Source of the DNA: Mycolicibacterium sp. HK-90
Lineage (GTDB): Bacteria; Actinomycetota; Actinomycetes; Mycobacteriales; Mycobacteriaceae
DNA length: 64,000 bases
Direction: 5' to 3'
NCBI RefSeq assembly: GCF_030486405.1
Contig: NZ_CP129613.1
Location: 1,550,001 to 1,614,000 of the forward strand
This document shows, piece by piece, positions 35,721-43,477 of this stretch. The first letter of the stretch is position 1. Every line of letters starts with the position of its first letter. The notes beneath the pieces were generated by a model, which was given only the letters and a program-made list of their open reading frames with translations, was not told the origin of the DNA and did no database searches. The translations under genes and the position numbers were made by a program.

Positions 35721-36499
35721 CCGTTCTGCTGCACGATCGCGACGACCGCGGCGTGGTCACGTTGACGCTGAACCGGCCCCAGGCGTTCAACGCGCTGTCC
35801 GAGGAGATGCTGACCGCGCTCGGTGAGGCGTTGGATCTGCTGGCCCATGATGATTCGGTGCGTGCCGTGGTGCTCGGGGCGTCCGGCAAGGCGTTCTGCG
35901 CGGGGCATGACCTCAAGGAGATGCGGGCCGAACCGTCACTGGAGTACTACCAGCAGCTGTTCGCCCGGTGCACCGCGGTGATGCTGGCGATTCAGCGGCT
36001 TCCGGTGCCGGTGATCGCGCGCGTGCAGGGCCTTGCCACCGCGGCGGGCTGCCAGCTCGTCGCGATGTGCGATCTCGCGGTGTCGAGCGATGACGCCCGC
36101 TTCGCGGTCAGCGGAGTCAACGTCGGGCTGTTCTGCGCGACGCCGGGAGTGGCCTTGTCGCGCAACGTGCCTCGCAAAGCCGCCTTCGAAATGCTGGTGA
36201 CCGGAGAATTCGTCTCCGCTGACGAGGCTTGCGCGCTGGGCCTGGTCAACAAGGTGGTGCCGGCCGACGGCCTCGATGACGCGGTCGACACATTGGTGGC
36301 CAGCATCGTCGCCAAGCCGCGGGTCGCCGTCGCGATGGGAAAGGCGTTGTTCTACCGCCAGGTCGACGTAGACATCGAGTCTGCCTACGCGGATGCCGGT
36401 GCCACGATGGCCTGCAACATGATGGATCCGAGCGCGCTCGAGGGCGTCCAGGCGTTCATCGAGAAGCGCCCGCCCGCCTGGTCCGGCGAGCGCGCATAG
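35717..36499 (+). CDS. Crotonase-fold enoyl-CoA hydratase/isomerase (ECHDC3-type)
   Basis: The 260-residue crotonase begins at ATG 35717, overlapping the dehydrogenase stop. Oxyanion-hole segments FCAGHDLKEM and VQGLATAAGCQLVAMCDLAV are present. The two catalytic Glu residues of classical hydratases are absent: GCQL has Gln for Glu, and VNVGLFCATPGVALSR replaces the second Glu region. The same pattern occurs in the ECHDC3 branch, whose reaction is unclear. It should therefore not be assumed to hydrate enoyl-CoA. Confidence 0.9.
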   Translation: MTVLLHDRDDRGVVTLTLNRPQAFNALSEEMLTALGEALDLLAHDDSVRAVVLGASGKAFCAGHDLKEMRAEPSLEYYQQLFARCTAVMLAIQRLPVPVIARVQGLATAAGCQLVAMCDLAVSSDDARFAVSGVNVGLFCATPGVALSRNVPRKAAFEMLVTGEFVSADEACALGLVNKVVPADGLDDAVDTLVASIVAKPRVAVAMGKALFYRQVDVDIESAYADAGATMACNMMDPSALEGVQAFIEKRPPAWSGERA

Positions 36500-36508
36500 G
36501 GCGCTGCC

Positions 36509-36916
36509 TCAGCGGCGCTGCAACTCGATGACCGGGATGACGCGATCGGTCTTGGTCTGATACTCCCCGAAGCCCGGGGCCCGCTCGACGATGCGCGGAT
36601 AGGCGGCGTCCCGCTCGTCCCGCGGCAATTCCCGCGCGTGCACGTCGTAGGCGTCGGTGCCGATCTCGATGTGCGCATCGGGATGCGCACGCAGGTTGTG
36701 CAACCACGCGGGGTCGACGTCGGCGCCCGCGTAGGAGCCGACGATGGCGAGTTTCCCGTCGAGATCGAACGCCATCACCGGGTTGACGCGTTCCTTTCCG
36801 CTCTTGGCGCCGGTGGTGTGGAGCAGTAGCAGGGTTGCGCCCTCGAACGGGCCGCCGACCTTGCCTCCGTTGGCGCGGAACTCGGCGATGATCTGGTCGT
36901 TCCAGTTGTCGGTCAT
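36509..36916 (-). CDS. Deazaflavin (F420)-dependent nitroreductase family protein
   Basis: The 135-residue protein starts at ATG 36916 after GGAAGGA. It matches the Ddn/FDOR-A family: FRANGGKVGGPFEGATLLLL, HTTGAKSGKERVNPVMAF, GSYAGADVDPAWLHNLRAHP and a Tyr-rich C-terminus. These proteins use reduced F420 to reduce quinones or nitroaromatics; Ddn activates pretomanid in M. tuberculosis. It is convergent with the crotonase gene, 9 bp away. Confidence 0.93.
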   Translation of the reverse strand: MTDNWNDQIIAEFRANGGKVGGPFEGATLLLLHTTGAKSGKERVNPVMAFDLDGKLAIVGSYAGADVDPAWLHNLRAHPDAHIEIGTDAYDVHARELPRDERDAAYPRIVERAPGFGEYQTKTDRVIPVIELQRR

Positions 36917-36994
36917 GACTTCCTTCCTACGCCGCGGCGGCGCGACTGTGCGCTCAGATCGCCAAACGTGCAGATCCACGATCTGAAGGCACCG

Positions 36995-37366
36995 TCAGGC
37001 GGCGCGGCGGTGTTCTCGACGCGCCGAGGGCATTTCGAGGGGCTCGCTGTGGACGTCAGCCTCCCCGCTTTCAGCACGGTAGTTCTGCAGGTACCGGTCC
37101 ACCTCGTCCCGGCGCAGCGGGGTGGAGAAGATGCTCACGTTGTGGGCAGAGGCATCCGGCAGCCTGGCTTCGTCGAGTTGGCGGGCGCTCTTGCGGAACC
37201 CGGCCACCGCGCCGCCGAGGCTCGCGATCAGGACAATGCCTGCGACCAGCGCCAGATCGCTACCGAACGCCATGGCGGTGACGAACAGGCCGAGCGAGAC
37301 GAACCCGACGAGCAGCAGAACGTACGCGATGTGGGAAACCGGCAATCGGCCCCGAACCTTCAGCAT
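36995..37366 (-). CDS. Small two-helix membrane protein, TetR-controlled
   Basis: The 123-residue protein starts at ATG 37366. Two hydrophobic segments (about 12-33 SHIAYVLLLVGFVSLGLFVT and 36-56 LALVAGIVLIASLGGAVAGF) are followed by a charged cytoplasmic tail with several Arg/Glu clusters. No family was recognised. The divergent TetR gene and twin palindromes 36-72 bp upstream make it the likely regulated target. Confidence 0.8.
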   Translation of the reverse strand: MLKVRGRLPVSHIAYVLLLVGFVSLGLFVTAMAFGSDLALVAGIVLIASLGGAVAGFRKSARQLDEARLPDASAHNVSIFSTPLRRDEVDRYLQNYRAESGEADVHSEPLEMPSARREHRRAA

Positions 37367-37401
37367 GTGATCACCTCACGAACTTGAGAACCCAGAAAGC
37401 A

Positions 37402-37438
37402 ACGCTACGCGTAGCGTAGCGAACGCTACGTATAGCGT
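37402..37438. promoter_or_regulatory. Twin operator ACGCTA-N4-TAGCGT
   Basis: ACGCTACGCGTAGCGT (37402-37417) is a perfect 16-bp palindrome and ACGCTACGTATAGCGT (37423-37438) has the same arms with another centre. Their centres are 21 bp apart, two helical turns, so two dimers could bind the same face. They lie between the divergent membrane-protein and TetR genes. Confidence 0.85.
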
Positions 37439-37496
37439 AGCGCAGGGACGGCGGGAGATATTCCCTCGACTTCGAGGGGCGGGTTGGAAGGGACCG

Positions 37497-38057
37497 ATGG
37501 TGCAGCGGCGGGTCGAAGACGGCATCGCTGAGTCGACGCTGCACTTGTTGCGTACCGGAGGGCCTCGGGCGGTGACCGTGGAAGCCGTTGCCGCCCACTC
37601 GGGCATCGCGAAGACGACGATCTACCGTCGGCATCCCAACCGGCGGGACATGTTGGCCGGCGCGTTGTCTCGACTGGTCTCACCGGGACCGTTGGATCCT
37701 GACGCGACCGCGCAGGATCGGCTGCGCTGGGTGATCACCCACGCGATCGCGATGGTCGAGGGCGGCATCGGACTCGGCGGGCTCGCGGCATTGCTCACCG
37801 AGGACGATCCCGAGTTCACCACGCTGTTCCGGCGGATCCTCGTCGACCAGCGCACGGCACTGGCATCGGCGGTCGACGATTCCAAGGCCGATGGCTCGAT
37901 GCGCGCGGATGTCGACACCGCGACCCTGATCGATGGGGTGGTCGGTGCGTACATCGCGGAGTACGCCCGCACCGGTCGCATCGAAGACGGTTGGCAGGAG
38001 CGCTTGTTCGCCCTGTTCTGGCCTACGGTGCGGGCGGTCGAACAGCACCCCGAGTAG
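37497..38057 (+). CDS. TetR-family transcriptional repressor
   Basis: The 186-residue protein starts at ATG 37497 after GGAAGGGA. The HTH is typical: RAVTVEAVAAHSGIAKTTIY then RRHPNRRDMLAGAL. The C-terminal domain (TetR_C_11-like: LGGLAALLTEDDPEFTTLFR, VVGAYIAEYARTGR) is common in actinobacterial regulators of efflux or small membrane proteins. It probably binds the twin palindrome 59-95 bp upstream and controls itself and the divergent membrane protein. Confidence 0.92.
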   Translation: MVQRRVEDGIAESTLHLLRTGGPRAVTVEAVAAHSGIAKTTIYRRHPNRRDMLAGALSRLVSPGPLDPDATAQDRLRWVITHAIAMVEGGIGLGGLAALLTEDDPEFTTLFRRILVDQRTALASAVDDSKADGSMRADVDTATLIDGVVGAYIAEYARTGRIEDGWQERLFALFWPTVRAVEQHPE

Positions 38058-38071
38058 ATGGGAAATCGACG

Positions 38072-38218
38072 GTGCCATTGATCGATGTGACCTGCGGGCC
38101 GCACCTCTCCGATGCGATCCGGTCGCGTTTGGCCGACGTGCTGCCGGGGGCGGTCTCCCGCGCTGTCGAGTGCGAAGCCGGAGGATGGGTGAGCATGGTC
38201 ACCGCTCGGTCGTGGTGA
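38072..38218 (+). CDS. Short tautomerase-like ORF, probably truncated
   Basis: GTG 38072 opens a 48-residue frame beginning M-PLIDVTCGPHLSDAIRSRLA. Pro after the start, then LIDVT, is how 4-oxalocrotonate-tautomerase-like proteins begin (catalytic Pro1). The family has 60 residues or more; this frame stops after GGWVSMVTARSW, and its last 20 bases overlap the OsmC gene on the other strand. It may be a decayed remnant. Existence as a protein is doubtful. Confidence 0.4.
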   Translation: MPLIDVTCGPHLSDAIRSRLADVLPGAVSRAVECEAGGWVSMVTARSW

Positions 38219-38624
38219 TGTGCACCGACGAGGTCAAGGTCTGATGCACGGGGCAGCGCTCGGCGATATCCATCAGCCGCTGCCGTTGGGTGTCGTCCAG
38301 GTTGCCGACCAGCTCGATCTCGCGATCGACATGGTCGATCATGCCCTTGGCGGTCTCGCAATCCTCGCAGTCTTTCGCGTGGATCCGTGAGTGCCGCAAC
38401 GTCACTCGCACGTGCTCGAGGGGCCAGCCCTTGCGGTTCGCGTACATCCGTACCGTCATCGAGGTGCATGCGCCGAGGCCGGCGAGCACCAGGTCGTACG
38501 GATTCGGGCCGGCGTCGTCGCCGATCGGACGTGGCTCGTCGGCGACCAGTTCGTGGCGCCCGACGGTGATCTGCTGGGTGTAGGTGCTGGTGTGCGTCTC
38601 GGCCACGGTCACATCGGTTGCCAT
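38199..38624 (-). CDS. OsmC-family peroxiredoxin-like protein
   Basis: The 141-residue protein starts at ATG 38624 with GAGGAG six bases upstream. The OsmC fold is clear, with both redox cysteines: GLGACTSMTVRMYANRKGWP and ERCPVHQTLTSSV. An extra CEDCE motif (residues about 90-94) is unusual but occurs in some members. OsmC proteins reduce organic hydroperoxides. It is divergent from the BlaI-operator-controlled dsbA-like gene. Confidence 0.93.
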   Translation of the reverse strand: MATDVTVAETHTSTYTQQITVGRHELVADEPRPIGDDAGPNPYDLVLAGLGACTSMTVRMYANRKGWPLEHVRVTLRHSRIHAKDCEDCETAKGMIDHVDREIELVGNLDDTQRQRLMDIAERCPVHQTLTSSVHITTTER

Positions 38625-38754
38625 GCCATCTCCTCTACGAATTGACTGTCGGATCGGATCGTGCCCGAACGACGGCATCCTGCAAGCGGTTTTGCCCACT
38701 ACAACGTCGTGAGAGTCCGCGGCGGGCGGTCAGCCCGCTCGGCTCGCGTACGCT

Positions 38755-38781
38755 CTACGTATCTACACCGTAGGTACGTAG
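38755..38781. promoter_or_regulatory. BlaI-type operator upstream of the dsbA-like gene
   Basis: Arms CTACGTATCTAC and GTAGGTACGTAG flank 3 bp; 11 of 12 positions are complementary. TAC/GTA half-sites are characteristic of BlaI/MecI operators. It lies 23 bp upstream of the dsbA-like start, and a copy with 23 of 27 identical bases precedes the L,D-transpeptidase gene at 41800. Confidence 0.82.
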
Positions 38782-38804
38782 GAAGCGATTCGGACGGAGG
38801 CGCA

Positions 38805-39539
38805 GTGGGAAGTTCTCGACAGGGCAGCATCAGGAGGGACGTCATACTGCTGGGTGGGCTGATCGCGATCGCCGCCGCCCTGATCCTGTATCTGGTGATG
38901 AACGGTCGCGGTGACTCCACGGCCGAGACCGCCTCCGGCGGCGGGCCCGCGGCAGCGGCCGTCCAGTCGGCGCCCACCGCGCCACCCGACGACCCGGTGG
39001 AACGGCATCAGCCCAATGACCCACTGGCCCTGGGAAGTTCGGACGCGCCGGTGACGATGGTGATGTTCTCGGACTACCGATGCCCGTTCTGCGCGAAGTT
39101 CAGCCGCGATACCGAGCCCGAATTGGTTACGCGATACGTCGATCAGGGCACGCTACGGATCGAGTGGCGGGATTTCCCGATCTTCGGTGACCAGTCGATG
39201 CTGGCGGCCCGGGCGGGGCGGGCGGCCGCCGCGCAGGGGCGGTTCTGGGAATTCACCCGTGCCGTGTTCGCCGCCGCGCCGGAGCGCGGGCATGCCGACC
39301 TCGACGAGCAGGCCCTGATCGGTTTCGCGAGGCAGGCCGGAGTCGCCGACATCGAGGGCTTCACCACCGCGATGCGCAGTACCGCCTTCGACGCGGCCAT
39401 CACTGCGGACCTCGCGCAGGGCAACCGCATCGGAGTGCCCAGCACCCCGGCGTTTCTCATCAACGATGTCCCGTTCCTCGGCGCACAGCCGACAGAGGAG
39501 TTCGTGCGCGCCATCGACGCCGCGGTGGGCGCCTTGTGA
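38805..39539 (+). CDS. DsbA-like membrane-anchored thiol-disulfide oxidoreductase
   Basis: The 244-residue protein starts at GTG 38805 after GGAGG. One N-terminal anchor (VILLGGLIAIAAALILYLVM) is followed by a Pro/Ala-rich linker and a DsbA thioredoxin domain with SDYRCPFCAKFSRDTEPEL (active-site CPFC) and the cis-Pro segment GVPSTPAFLIND. It should act outside the membrane on exported proteins. Its GTGA stop overlap with the next gene couples it to a CcdA/DsbD-like electron carrier. Confidence 0.93.
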   Translation: MGSSRQGSIRRDVILLGGLIAIAAALILYLVMNGRGDSTAETASGGGPAAAAVQSAPTAPPDDPVERHQPNDPLALGSSDAPVTMVMFSDYRCPFCAKFSRDTEPELVTRYVDQGTLRIEWRDFPIFGDQSMLAARAGRAAAAQGRFWEFTRAVFAAAPERGHADLDEQALIGFARQAGVADIEGFTTAMRSTAFDAAITADLAQGNRIGVPSTPAFLINDVPFLGAQPTEEFVRAIDAAVGAL

Positions 39540-40420
39540 GCATCGGTCTGCTGGGCGCATTCCTCGGTGGCCTCGCCTCGTTGCTGAGCCCCTGTTCGGC
39601 CCTGTTGTTACCGTCATTCTTCGCCTACGCCTTCGACCGGGTGACCACGCTGCTGCAGCGGACATTCGCCTTCTGGATCGGCCTGTGCCTGGTGCTGGTT
39701 CCGCTCGGTGCGGGGGTGGGCGCGGTGGGGACGGCGCTGACCCGCTACCGCGACGTGGTGGCCGTCGCGGGCGGGATCGTCCTCATCGGCTTCGGCATTG
39801 CATCCGTGCTGGGCAAGGGCTTCGGCGTCGCTGCGGCCGGACGCGCCGCGGCGCGGATCAAGATCTCCACCACGATGTCCGTGGTTGCCCTCGGCGCGGT
39901 CTACGGGCTGGCCGGCTTCTGCGCGGGCCCACTGCTCGGCGGGGTCTTGACCATGTCGGCGATGGGCGCCGACCCGGTTTACGGCGGCCTGTTGCTGGCT
40001 GTCTACGCGCTCGGTATGGCCGGGCCCCTGTTCGTCTTGGCTTGGGCCTGGGACCATTTCGGCCTCGCCGGACGGACGTGGCTACGGGGCCGCCCGCTCG
40101 CGATCGGCCCGCTGCGCACGCACACGACATCGCTGATCTCGGGCCTGGTCTTCATCGCGATCGGGGTGCTGTTCGTGCTCACCGACGGCACGGCCAATGT
40201 CGCGGGCGTGCTGGGCGTCGATGCCCAGTACGACCTGCAGGTGTGGCTGGCCCGGATCTCGTCGGCGGTCGGCGATCCGGCCGTGCTGCTGGCAGTGGTC
40301 CTGTGCGGCATCGGCTGGCTCGGGTACCGGCTGTGGCGTCGCCGCCGACCGGCGCAACCGGCCGCGACGGAGGGGAGCGCCGTGACGGAGGAGCCGCCGG
40401 GCTACTATCGGGCTACGTAG
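39536..40420 (+). CDS. CcdA/DsbD-like transmembrane electron-transfer protein
   Basis: The 294-residue protein starts at GTG 39536, overlapping the dsbA-like stop. Six or more hydrophobic helices and the paired cysteines in LSPCSALLLPSFFAYAF and AGFCAGPLLGGVL match CcdA, which carries reducing equivalents across the membrane. Together with the upstream DsbA-like protein it forms a complete extracytoplasmic thiol relay. A half BlaI-like site (CTACGTAG) falls on its stop codon, 20 bp before blaI. Confidence 0.9.
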   Translation: MSIGLLGAFLGGLASLLSPCSALLLPSFFAYAFDRVTTLLQRTFAFWIGLCLVLVPLGAGVGAVGTALTRYRDVVAVAGGIVLIGFGIASVLGKGFGVAAAGRAAARIKISTTMSVVALGAVYGLAGFCAGPLLGGVLTMSAMGADPVYGGLLLAVYALGMAGPLFVLAWAWDHFGLAGRTWLRGRPLAIGPLRTHTTSLISGLVFIAIGVLFVLTDGTANVAGVLGVDAQYDLQVWLARISSAVGDPAVLLAVVLCGIGWLGYRLWRRRRPAQPAATEGSAVTEEPPGYYRAT

Positions 40421-40440
40421 GTGGCGGAACGGACGGTGTG

Positions 40441-40815
40441 ATGGCGCTACGAGAATTCGGTGAGCTCGAAGCCGTGGTGATGGCGATCCTCTGGGACCGC
40501 GAGACGCCGACGACGGTTCGTAGTGTCTTCGACCAGCTCAAGGATCAGCGTCAGATCGCCTACACGACAGTCATGTCGACGATGGACAACCTGTTCCGCA
40601 AGGGCTGGCTGGACCGCGAGAAAGTCGGGTTGGCCTACCAGTACGTGCCCAAGATGAGCCGCGAGGAGCACACGGCGCGATTGATGCACACCGTGTTCGA
40701 GTCGGGCGGCGACAGCGAGCTCATCTTGAACTTCTTCCTGGACCGCATCGGTGACGACGAGTCCGCCAACCTGCGCCGGGCGCTGCGTCGCCACGCGAAG
40801 GGCGGCTCGCAATGA
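40441..40815 (+). CDS. blaI: BlaI/MecI-family transcriptional repressor
   Basis: The 124-residue protein starts at ATG 40441. The Penicillinase_R winged HTH is evident: LREFGELEAVVMAILWDRET, PTTVRSVFDQLKDQRQIAYT, TVMSTMDNLFRKGWLDREK. Residues 70-124 would form the dimerisation region. BlaI proteins are cleaved or released when a partner M56 protease senses beta-lactams or damage. It is coupled to that protease gene by ATGA and probably binds the two operators at 38755 and 41800. Confidence 0.95.
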   Translation: MALREFGELEAVVMAILWDRETPTTVRSVFDQLKDQRQIAYTTVMSTMDNLFRKGWLDREKVGLAYQYVPKMSREEHTARLMHTVFESGGDSELILNFFLDRIGDDESANLRRALRRHAKGGSQ

Positions 40816-41745
40816 ACGCGGTCACGTTCCTGCTCGTCTACGCGGTGACCCTGAGCTGGCTGGCGCCGGTGGTGCTCCCCGGCCGCAAGACGGGAGGCAT
40901 GCGTCCGGTTCTGGCCGTGGCGGCGTGGATGGGCGCGATCGTCACCTGCCTGGGCGCTTGGCTGGCAGCGCTGATGATCCTGGTCGTGGGACTGGTGCAC
41001 AGTGTGGTGGACCGCACGGCGCTGACGTTCTGCGTCCAGGCGCTGGGGTCTCGCGCCGACCGTGCACCTGCCTGCCCCGCTGGCCGTCACGCTCGTCGTC
41101 GGACTGATCGTCGTCACCGCATCGGTGGCCGCGCACACCGCCCGGCGCGTCATCGTCACGCTGGCGAGCAGTCGGCGCAACAACCGTGACCACGCCGAGG
41201 CGATGAACATCGTCGGCCGGGCAACCGGTCGACGCGGTGTCGTCATGGTCGATGCGCCTGAGCCCGTTGCCTACTGCGTGGCCGGCGGCGGGCGCCGTCT
41301 CATCGTGGTGACATCGGGGGCGCTGCGGCATCTCGATGACGCCGGGCTGCATGCGGTGCTGGCGCACGAGCGGGCTCACCTCCGCGGACGCCACCACCAG
41401 ATTGTCGCCGTGCTGACCGCGCTGGCGGCCGCACTGCCGCGGATGCCGCTCGTCGCCGCGGCGAACCGGACCGTGCCGGCGCTGCTCGAGATGTGTGCCG
41501 ATGACGCGGCCATCCGCTCGAGCAGCCGGCGGCAGGTGCTGCGCAGCCTCGTCCTGCTCAGCACCGGCGGGCGGGTGCCTGAGGGAATGCTCGCCGCAGG
41601 CAGCACCGCCGTACTGGACCGGGTGGAACGCCTGCTCAAGCCGGGTCGCCGGTTATCGTGGCGGGTCGGGGATCTGGGCCTGGCCATGTTGACGCTGGCG
41701 ACCTGCGCGGTTCCGTTCTTCGCCGCCATGCTGTGTGTCCTGTAG
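40812..41745 (+). pseudogene. BlaR1-like M56 metallopeptidase gene with an apparent one-base frameshift
   Basis: ATG 40812 overlaps the blaI stop. The first frame gives membrane helices (TFLLVYAVTLSWLAPVVLPG, LAALMILVVGLVHSVV) up to TFCVQALG and then degenerates. The second frame, open from 41026 to 41745, gives LAVTLVVGLIVVTASVAAHT, the zinc motif VLAHERAHLRGRHH (HExxH) and two more helices. Removing one G from the GGGG at 41045-41048 joins them smoothly (ALG-LAPTVHLPAPLA), giving about 310 residues, the usual mycobacterial M56 size. It could be a sequencing error, a true mutation or recoding. There is no penicillin-binding sensor domain, as in other mycobacterial BlaR homologues. Confidence 0.82.
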
Positions 41746-41799
41746 CCGCACCCGGCTGACCATCACAACCGTGACCCTGTCCGCGATCTTGGCTACCAT

Positions 41800-41826
41800 T
41801 TACGTATCTACTACGTAAGTACGTAG
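41800..41826. promoter_or_regulatory. BlaI-type operator upstream of the L,D-transpeptidase gene
   Basis: Arms TTACGTATCTAC and GTAAGTACGTAG flank 3 bp, in the same 12-3-12 layout as 38755-38781, with 23 of 27 bases identical. It lies 25 bp upstream of the ldt start, in the expected core promoter position. Confidence 0.82.
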
Positions 41827-41851
41827 TCGTCGCGAACAAAAGGGGTGCGCA

Positions 41852-43093
41852 ATGACACCTGGCCGCTGGGCCAGAACGGCTCTCGGGGTGACGATGGCGG
41901 GCCTGGCTGTCGCTGCGGTGCTCACCGTGGTGGACACCCCGGCCGATCGCGCGGACGCGCTGGCCTCACCCGGTGCGGAGGCGTCGGTAGTCGCCCCGGC
42001 CCGCGTCACCTTCAGTCCGGTCACAGACGCGACCGATGTCGCGCCGCTGGACCGGGTTACGGTCAGCGCGGCCGGAGGGACGCTGGCCGACGTCAGGATG
42101 GTCAACGATGCCGGCAAGGCCGTGCCCGGCGTCATGACATCCGACCGGGCGGCCTGGTCGCCCAGCGGGCCGCTCGGATTCGGCCGCACCTACACCCTGA
42201 CGGTCGACAGCCTCGGCGTCGGCGGCACACCGGCACGTCACGCGAGTCGCTTCACCACCCTGACCCCGGACAACCAGACTGCGGTCTCCCTCAGGACCAC
42301 GTCGGGCGCCTCGATCACCGACGGCGGCACCTACGGAGTCGGCACCGTCATCGTGGCCCATTTCGACGAACCCATCACCGATCGGGCTGCGGCACAACGC
42401 CGTCTGGCGGTCACGACGACACCGGCCGTCGAGGGTTCCTGGTACTGGGTCGACAACCAGAACGCGCACTGGCGGCCCGCCGAGTACTACCGACCGGGTA
42501 CCGAGGTCACCGTCGATGCCCAGATCTACGGTGCCGATCTCGGTGGCGGGCTCTACGGTCAGCAGGATGCCGCGGCGAGATTTCGGATCGGCGACTCGCA
42601 CGTGTCGATCGCCGACGATGCGACCAAACAGATCAAGGTGTACGACAACGGCCGGCTGGTCCGGACCATCCCGACCTCCATGGGCATGGGTGGATCGGAA
42701 ACCATTGGTGGAAAAGAAATCTCCTTCTGGACCCAACCGGGGGTCTACACGGTCATGGACAAGGCCAACCCGGTGATCATGGATTCGTCCACCTACGGGC
42801 TGCCGATCAATTCGCGGCTGGGCTACAAGGAGACGATCAATTACGCGGTGCGGCTGTCCAACGACGGCATCTACGTCCATCAACTGGAAAGCACGGTGTG
42901 GGCGCAGGGAAGCACCAACGTCTCGCACGGGTGCCTGAACGTCAACGCGGACAACGCCCGCTGGTTCTACGATTTCGCCCAGCCCGGCGACGTGTTCGAG
43001 GTCCGCAACACCGGCGGACAACCGCTGCAGATCTGGCAGAACGGCGACTGGAGTGTCAGCTGGGATCGGTGGCTCGCGGGCAGTGCGCTGTAG
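41852..43093 (+). CDS. L,D-transpeptidase (YkuD) with N-terminal Ig-like domains
   Basis: The 413-residue protein starts at ATG 41852. A signal anchor (ALGVTMAGLAVAAVLTVV) is followed by two Ig-like domains (about 45-145 and 145-260) and a YkuD catalytic domain with GIYVHQLES and VSHGCLNVN, the nucleophile being about Cys361. It makes 3-3 peptidoglycan cross-links, which resist most penicillins but not carbapenems. No lipobox Cys is seen, unlike Ldt proteins that are lipoproteins. The BlaI-type operator upstream ties it to the dsb-ccdA-blaI-blaR1 genes. Confidence 0.94.
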   Translation: MTPGRWARTALGVTMAGLAVAAVLTVVDTPADRADALASPGAEASVVAPARVTFSPVTDATDVAPLDRVTVSAAGGTLADVRMVNDAGKAVPGVMTSDRAAWSPSGPLGFGRTYTLTVDSLGVGGTPARHASRFTTLTPDNQTAVSLRTTSGASITDGGTYGVGTVIVAHFDEPITDRAAAQRRLAVTTTPAVEGSWYWVDNQNAHWRPAEYYRPGTEVTVDAQIYGADLGGGLYGQQDAAARFRIGDSHVSIADDATKQIKVYDNGRLVRTIPTSMGMGGSETIGGKEISFWTQPGVYTVMDKANPVIMDSSTYGLPINSRLGYKETINYAVRLSNDGIYVHQLESTVWAQGSTNVSHGCLNVNADNARWFYDFAQPGDVFEVRNTGGQPLQIWQNGDWSVSWDRWLAGSAL

Positions 43094-43121
43094 TACGCCG
43101 ATCAGCGGCCGGGTGACCACG

Positions 43122-43158
43122 GCAAAGGCCCCGTCCAGCGTGGGGATGGGGCCTTTGC
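43122..43158. terminator. Bidirectional hairpin between ldt and whiB3
   Basis: GCAAAGGCCCCGTCC at 43122-43136 pairs with 43144-43158 at 14 of 15 positions around a 7-nt loop. Each arm ends in AAA/TTT. It lies 28 bp after each of the two convergent stop codons. Confidence 0.82.
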
Positions 43159-43186
43159 AGTTCGGCGGATGAAGTTTGCTGCGGTG

Positions 43187-43477
43187 CTACGCGCTGCGGC
43201 GGATGCCGCGCTTGAGCAAAAGCTCGCGCTCCGACTCGCTCAGCCCGCCCCAGATGCCGTAGGGCTCGCCGACGGCCAGCGCGTGTGAGCGGCACTGAGT
43301 GATCACCGGGCAGCTGCGGCACATCTCCTTGGCGCGCAACTCACGTTGGGCCCGGGCGCGTCCGCGTTCGCCGTCGGGATGGAAGAACACCGACGAATCG
43401 ACGCCACGGCAAAGTCCCTGCATTTGCCAATCCCAGATATCCGCATTCGGTCCGGGAAGCTGCTGCGGCTGCGGCAT
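43187..43477 (-). CDS. whiB3: Redox-sensing transcriptional regulator WhiB3
   Basis: The 96-residue protein starts at ATG 43477 as MPQPQQLPGPNADIWDW. The four cysteines that hold the [4Fe-4S] cluster are present (GLCRG, then MCRSCPVITQC), as are the WhiB GIWGG turn and a basic C-terminus. WhiB3 binds the principal sigma factor and, in M. tuberculosis, controls lipid and redox metabolism. Compared with the tuberculosis protein as I remember it, about six residues are missing before the terminal GIRR. A 435-bp upstream region suggests complex control. Confidence 0.94.
   Translation of the reverse strand: MPQPQQLPGPNADIWDWQMQGLCRGVDSSVFFHPDGERGRARAQRELRAKEMCRSCPVITQCRSHALAVGEPYGIWGGLSESERELLLKRGIRRSA

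Noticed and set aside
40401..40420. Third BlaI operator before blaI
   Set aside because: Only a CTACGTAG half-like element at the ccdA-like stop codon; the second arm of the 12-3-12 motif is missing.
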